Below, in pieces: positions 60,228 to 64,000 of a stretch of 64,000 nt of DNA (the stretch's first letter is position 1; the number at the start of each line of letters is the position of its first letter). A program made the translations under genes and the position numbers. Source of the DNA: Lentibacter algarum (GTDB lineage Bacteria > Pseudomonadota > Alphaproteobacteria > Rhodobacterales > Rhodobacteraceae); assembly GCF_018860975.1 (NCBI RefSeq), contig NZ_JAHKQI010000009.1, forward strand, positions 1 to 64,000, given 5' to 3'. The notes below the pieces were generated by a model, which saw nothing but the letters and a program-made list of their open reading frames with translations, was not told the origin of the DNA and did not search any database.

Positions 60228-60814
60228 TGCTGATGCGCGCGCATAAAAAGCTTCGGATCGAGACCGAACGTCTGACCCTGCGCGCACCGCAACATTCCGA
60301 CTTTATCAGCTGGTCATCTCTGCGCCGCGACTCTGAAGAATATCTCGTTCCGTGGGAGCCCGCCTGGGCGCAAGATCACCTTTCGCGGCGCACCTTTACC
60401 AACCGTGTTTACTGGGCGCAGCGCGCGATAAATGGCGAAACCGCGGTGCCTTTGTTCATCTTCCGCCGTGAAGACGAACAGTTGGTTGGCGCCATCACCC
60501 TCGATAATATCCGCCGCGGCCCCGCTCAAGCCGCCACTGTCGGCTACTGGACAGGCGAGCCCTATGCCCGGCAAGGCATCATGCGCGAAGCCCTTGTTGC
60601 TACCGTTCATCATGCTTTTCATGTGATGGATCTGTCGCGAATAGAGGCCGCGTGCCTACCCGAGAACACGCCCTCTCGCGGGCTGCTAGAGCGCTCGGGC
60701 TTCAAATACGAAGGCGTTGCCCAAAGCTATTTGCAGATCGACGGGCGCTGGCGAAATCACGTGCTCTTTGCTGCCCTGCGGATAGACCGACGCGGCAAAA
60801 CCGATGTAGGCTAA
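60224..60814 (+). CDS. GNAT N-acetyltransferase (RimJ/RimL type)
   Basis: 196 residues. The acetyl-CoA region is visible as ATVGYWTGEPYARQGIMREAL (split here: VGYWTGEPYARQGIM), then IEAACLPENTPSRGLLERSGFKYEG, a typical RimJ/RimL motif B. It probably acetylates a ribosomal-protein or other alpha-amino group. Conserved in this gene cluster, coupled to the M16 gene. Confidence 0.92.
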   Translation: MMLMRAHKKLRIETERLTLRAPQHSDFISWSSLRRDSEEYLVPWEPAWAQDHLSRRTFTNRVYWAQRAINGETAVPLFIFRREDEQLVGAITLDNIRRGPAQAATVGYWTGEPYARQGIMREALVATVHHAFHVMDLSRIEAACLPENTPSRGLLERSGFKYEGVAQSYLQIDGRWRNHVLFAALRIDRRGKTDVG

Positions 60815-60818
60815 CAAG

Positions 60819-62240
60819 ATGTCGCTTTACCCTGCCAACGCCGCCTTTATCAAAGCACTCTCAAGTGTTCTACCAGAAGCCGCCCTGCGTGCTCCCGAAC
60901 AACGTTACCTCGAAGAGCCGCGTGGCAAATGGAGAGGCAAGGCAGGCATCGTTGCCGCCCCGAGCACAGTCCAAGACGTTGCTGCTGCAATTCGCTGCGC
61001 CGCAGAGGCTTGCGTTCCCGTAGTGCCATACGGCGGCGGCACAGGCCTTGTCGGCGCACAAGTTATGCCTGACGGCCCGGCACCCTTGTTGCTCTCGCTT
61101 GAACGCATGAACAAGATCCGCGCCATTTACCCTGAAGAGAACGTTGTGATCGCCGAAGCCGGAGCAACGCTGCAGTCGGTTCAAGAGGCCGCCTCCGAGG
61201 CAAAGCGCTTGTTTCCCTTGTCGATTGCCTCGCAAGGCACTGCGCAGATCGGCGGCAACCTCGCGACAAATGCAGGCGGCCTCAACGTGCTGCGCTATGG
61301 CAATGCGCGTGACCTTTGCCTGGGTTTGGAGGCCGTGCTGCCCAATGGTGATATCTGGCACGGGCTTACCCGCCTACGCAAAGACAACACAGGCTATGAC
61401 TTACGCAACCTGCTTATTGGCTCTGAAGGCACGCTCGGCGTGATCACCGCTGCTGCGCTCAAACTGTTCCCGAGGCCGGCAAACACTGGCACTGCCGCGT
61501 TTGTCGTTCCAAACCCCGCTGCGGCTTTGTCGCTGTTGTCTCTCGCGCGTGAGCAGCTTGGCGAAACCATCAGCGCCTTTGAGCTCATTCACCGCCAAGG
61601 CCTTGAGTTCCTGACCGAAAGGCTCCCCGATGTGCGCCAGATGTTCGCCGAACCGCCTGAGTGGTCCGTGCTGATAGATCTTGGATTGCCAGCCGGACTT
61701 GATCCGCAAGCCGAGTTCGAGACCCTGTTCGCGCGTGCTCTGGAAGCTGATCTCGTGAGTGACGGGTTGATCGCTCAGAATGCGGCCCAGTCTCAAGCTT
61801 TCTGGGCCGTCCGCGAGAGCATTCCGGAAGCCAACCGCCTCGTTGGTGGCTTGTCCAGTCACGATGTTTCGCTGCCCTTGAGCAAACTCGCGGAGTTCAT
61901 CAAAACCACTGGTGCAGCTCTCGCCGCTCATGGCGACTATCGGATCAATTGCTTCGGCCATCTGGGCGATGGAAACCTGCATTACAACGTCTACCCGGCA
62001 CTTGGAAAGACGCGTGAAAGCTACGGCGACGCAGCCGCACAAGTGCAGGAAATCACGCATGATATTGCTGTCAGGCTTGGCGGGTCTTTCAGTGCTGAAC
62101 ACGGTGTCGGGCGGCACAAAGTTGACGCACTAGAACACTACGGAGACCCGACACGCCTTGCTGCCATGCGCGCCACAAAGAACGCGCTTGATCCACTCGG
62201 AATCATGAACCCCGGTGCCGTTCTGCGCACAGTTTTCTGA
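60819..62240 (+). CDS. FAD-linked oxidase of the D-2-hydroxyacid dehydrogenase type
   Basis: 473 residues. The FAD-binding_4 domain (about 35-220) contains PYGGGTGLVGAQVMP and IGGNLATNAGGLNVLRYGNARD; the C-terminal domain holds HLGDGNLHYNVYP and the end motif FSAEHGVGRHK. Oxidises D-lactate, D-2-hydroxyglutarate or similar acids and passes electrons to an acceptor. The exact substrate is not readable. Starts 4 bp after the GNAT gene. Confidence 0.92.
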   Translation: MSLYPANAAFIKALSSVLPEAALRAPEQRYLEEPRGKWRGKAGIVAAPSTVQDVAAAIRCAAEACVPVVPYGGGTGLVGAQVMPDGPAPLLLSLERMNKIRAIYPEENVVIAEAGATLQSVQEAASEAKRLFPLSIASQGTAQIGGNLATNAGGLNVLRYGNARDLCLGLEAVLPNGDIWHGLTRLRKDNTGYDLRNLLIGSEGTLGVITAAALKLFPRPANTGTAAFVVPNPAAALSLLSLAREQLGETISAFELIHRQGLEFLTERLPDVRQMFAEPPEWSVLIDLGLPAGLDPQAEFETLFARALEADLVSDGLIAQNAAQSQAFWAVRESIPEANRLVGGLSSHDVSLPLSKLAEFIKTTGAALAAHGDYRINCFGHLGDGNLHYNVYPALGKTRESYGDAAAQVQEITHDIAVRLGGSFSAEHGVGRHKVDALEHYGDPTRLAAMRATKNALDPLGIMNPGAVLRTVF

Positions 62241-62313
62241 AAATCTAAAGCTTAGTTTACGGGCTGTTAACCAACAGAGCGTAAACATGATTCTGCAAGC
62301 AGGCGGAGTCACA

Positions 62314-63483
62314 ATGGCTGAAGACTATCATCCTTCTACTCACCCCCCATTCCCTCCATCCACGGAAGATGAACAGGTGTTGTGGCTTCGTCTCTTGCGC
62401 TCTCGCCGTGTCGGTATCGCGACGTTTTATCGCCTGCTCGGCGAACATGGCAGCGCCGCTGCAGCGCTTGTTGCATTGCCTGCGCTCGCCCAAAGCACCG
62501 GCGTAAGCGGCTATCAGGTTTGCACTGAGGCCGCCGCACGTGACGAGTTGTGTGCAGCTGCCGCCGCTCGTGCCACGATGCTTTGCATCGGCTCTCCAAA
62601 CTACCCTCGTGCCTTGCTTGATCTATCCGACCCGCCGCCAATTCTTTGGGTGCGCGGCCAGCTTTCGGTGTTCAAACGCGCCGCCATCGGCATGGTCGGA
62701 GCGCGCAACGCGTCGTCCTTGGGCGGGCGCACCGCGCGGGCGCTTGCCCGCGGGCTTTCTGAAAAGGGTCAGGTTGTCGTATCCGGCCTTGCCCGCGGGA
62801 TCGACACTTGCGCCCATATTTCCAGCTTGTCAGGCGGAACAATCGCAGTGCTCGCCGGCGGCGTTGACGTGATCTACCCCGCCGAGAATGCGCAATTGGC
62901 CGATGACATCCTTGAACATGGCGCACTGATCTCTGAGCAGCCTATGGGCCTGCGCCCGCAAGCGCGGCATTTCCCACGCCGCAACCGTCTGATTTCCGGC
63001 CTCTCCGAGGGTTTGGTTGTCGTCGAGGCCGCGTCCAAATCCGGTAGCCTGATCACCGCCCGCAACGCGCTTGATCAAGGCCGCGAGGTTTTGGCCGTGC
63101 CGGGGCATCCGTTTGATGCCCGCGCATCGGGCTGCAATATGTTGATCCGCGACGGGGCCACGCTCGTGCGCTCTAGCGAAGACGTGCTTGAGGCCCTCCA
63201 GCCCCTCGCCGAAACACCCGAGGCCGCGCCGGAAGCGGAACTCGCGCTCGACATACCGCCGCCCCCGCCCGAACAACGCGACCTCGCTCAAACCACCAGT
63301 CTTCATCAGCAAATCCTTGACCGGCTCGGCCCGTCGCCGCTGCTGGAAGACCAACTCATACGCGATCTGGCCCGCCCTCCACAGGCCGTCACCCCTGTCT
63401 TGATCGAGCTTGAACTTGACGGAAAAATCAACCGCGCCGCAGGCGGCATGCTTTCAAAAGAGGTTGAGGAACCCATGCATTAA
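62314..63483 (+). CDS. dprA: DNA-processing protein DprA
   Basis: 389 residues; start at 62314, where GGAG lies six bases upstream; an in-frame ATG at 62287 is less well placed. The Rossmann-like core has GMVGARNASSLGGRTARALARGL, VVSGLARGIDTCAHISSL and AVLAGGVDVIYPAENAQLAD, with SEGLVVVEAASKSGSLITA later. A winged-helix C-terminus (about 310-385) is also visible. It loads RecA on incoming single-stranded DNA during transformation. In this group competence genes are often CtrA-controlled. No CtrA box was seen here. Confidence 0.95.
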   Translation: MAEDYHPSTHPPFPPSTEDEQVLWLRLLRSRRVGIATFYRLLGEHGSAAAALVALPALAQSTGVSGYQVCTEAAARDELCAAAAARATMLCIGSPNYPRALLDLSDPPPILWVRGQLSVFKRAAIGMVGARNASSLGGRTARALARGLSEKGQVVVSGLARGIDTCAHISSLSGGTIAVLAGGVDVIYPAENAQLADDILEHGALISEQPMGLRPQARHFPRRNRLISGLSEGLVVVEAASKSGSLITARNALDQGREVLAVPGHPFDARASGCNMLIRDGATLVRSSEDVLEALQPLAETPEAAPEAELALDIPPPPPEQRDLAQTTSLHQQILDRLGPSPLLEDQLIRDLARPPQAVTPVLIELELDGKINRAAGGMLSKEVEEPMH

Positions 63484-63627
63484 CGGATTGAGACGTTGCA
63501 ACAAACACGCGCCAAACAGCTCACTTCTCAGGAAAATTCAACTTAGCATCATAAGCCGCATTGACATTCCCTCTCTCGCAATCACATTTTGCGCCGCCAG
63601 TCGTGTTTCGGAGTTGAGAGGAATTTT

Positions 63628-64000
63628 ATGCCCGTTGTTGTTGTCGAATCCCCTGCCAAGGCAAAAACCATCAACAAGTATTTGGGTAAGGGCTACACCG
63701 TTCTCGCCTCTTACGGGCACGTTCGTGATCTGCCGCCAAAAGACGGGTCAGTCGACACCGACAATGAATTCGAGATGAAGTGGGAGATCGGCTACGACAG
63801 CCGCAAGCATGTCAAAGCCATCGCCGATGCTTTGAAAGACGACCCGAACCTCATTCTCGCGACCGACCCTGACCGCGAAGGCGAGGCGATCAGCTGGCAC
63901 CTTGAAGAGGCTCTGCGCAAACGCAAGGCCATCAAAAAAGACACGCCTGTCAGCCGCGTTGTCTTCAACGCGATCACCAAGGCCGCCGTCACCGAGGCGA
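63628..64000 (+). CDS. topA: DNA topoisomerase I, N-terminal part (cut by window end)
   Basis: The start follows GAGAGGAATTTT. The first 124 residues show the TOPRIM domain: VVVESPAKAKTINKYLGKGY, SYGHVRDLPPKDG and ATDPDREGEAISWHL, with its acidic Mg2+ ligands (DxDRE). It relaxes negative supercoils. The gene runs off the right edge. Placement directly after dprA is common in alphaproteobacteria. Confidence 0.97.
   Translation, partial: MPVVVVESPAKAKTINKYLGKGYTVLASYGHVRDLPPKDGSVDTDNEFEMKWEIGYDSRKHVKAIADALKDDPNLILATDPDREGEAISWHLEEALRKRKAIKKDTPVSRVVFNAITKAAVTEA

Overview
The window reads as a chromosomal segment of a marine alphaproteobacterium of the Rhodobacterales (Roseobacter group). The evidence is the GC-rich codon use, the gene order ctaC-ctaB-small membrane protein-ctaG-ctaE-SURF1-thrC-M16 peptidase, a DUF3572 gene beside a PleD-like cyclase, a fused L-carnitine dehydrogenase/thioesterase, and TTAA-N7-TTAAC (CtrA-type) boxes before a Tad-like operon. 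No rRNA, tRNA, CRISPR array, insertion sequence or phage was seen.

Layout. 0.1-2.2 kb: a lipoprotein and a cytochrome P450. 2.2-7.6 kb (minus strand): heterotetrameric sarcosine oxidase soxB-(unknown exported protein)-soxD-soxA-soxG. 7.8-9.2 kb: glutamate dehydrogenase. 9.7-12.4 kb: three TadE/TadG-like genes, one with a von Willebrand A domain, behind two predicted CtrA boxes. 12.5-19 kb: two WYL-type regulators, a DMT exporter, an internally deleted flavin-reductase-fold pseudogene, a VOC protein, a beta-hydroxyacid dehydrogenase, a soluble reductive-dehalogenase-like protein and a pirin. 19.1-21.6 kb: HAD phosphatase, DUF3572 and a PleD-like diguanylate cyclase whose receiver has lost its phospho-acceptor Asp. 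21.6-23.6 kb: an ECF sigma factor with a membrane partner, a periplasmic metal-sensor-like protein and a four-EF-hand protein with a His-rich tail. 23.8-27.1 kb: DUF983, Nudix, DMT transporter, desaturase and DUF2061 genes. 27.1-32.8 kb: XRE regulator, then an L-carnitine catabolic operon and an aldo/keto reductase. 32.8-41.5 kb: SulP transporter, MTA phosphorylase, LysE exporter, SDR-DoxX fusion, DUF2269, apt, alpha/beta hydrolase and a membrane AraC regulator. 42.2-51.7 kb: a divergent, translationally coupled betaine island. 51.8-53.2 kb: tldD. 53.4-60.8 kb: cytochrome c oxidase genes with SURF1, thrC, an M16 peptidase and a GNAT. 60.8-64 kb: FAD-linked oxidase, dprA and the start of topA.

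How the genes fit together. Three separate loci deal with N-methylated amines. The carnitine operon should turn L-carnitine into glycine betaine. The soxBDAG locus removes the last methyl group of that route, sarcosine to glycine. The 42-52 kb island carries a Rieske demethylase-type oxygenase, a dimethylglycine-dehydrogenase-like flavoprotein, an HpbD-type hydroxyproline-betaine 2-epimerase, a second enolase-superfamily enzyme, an MDR dehydrogenase and a class III aminotransferase under a divergent RpiR regulator. That gene set resembles the known hydroxyproline-betaine pathway but is not identical to it, and it is the best candidate here for an undescribed catabolic route. Other points of interest are the ECF/metal-sensor module, the reductive-dehalogenase-like protein, an unknown exported protein inside the sox operon, and two families of dispersed intergenic repeats.

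Limits: all calls rest on reading sequence and motifs by eye. No alignment, structure prediction or database search was run. Positions of short sites may be off by one or two bases.
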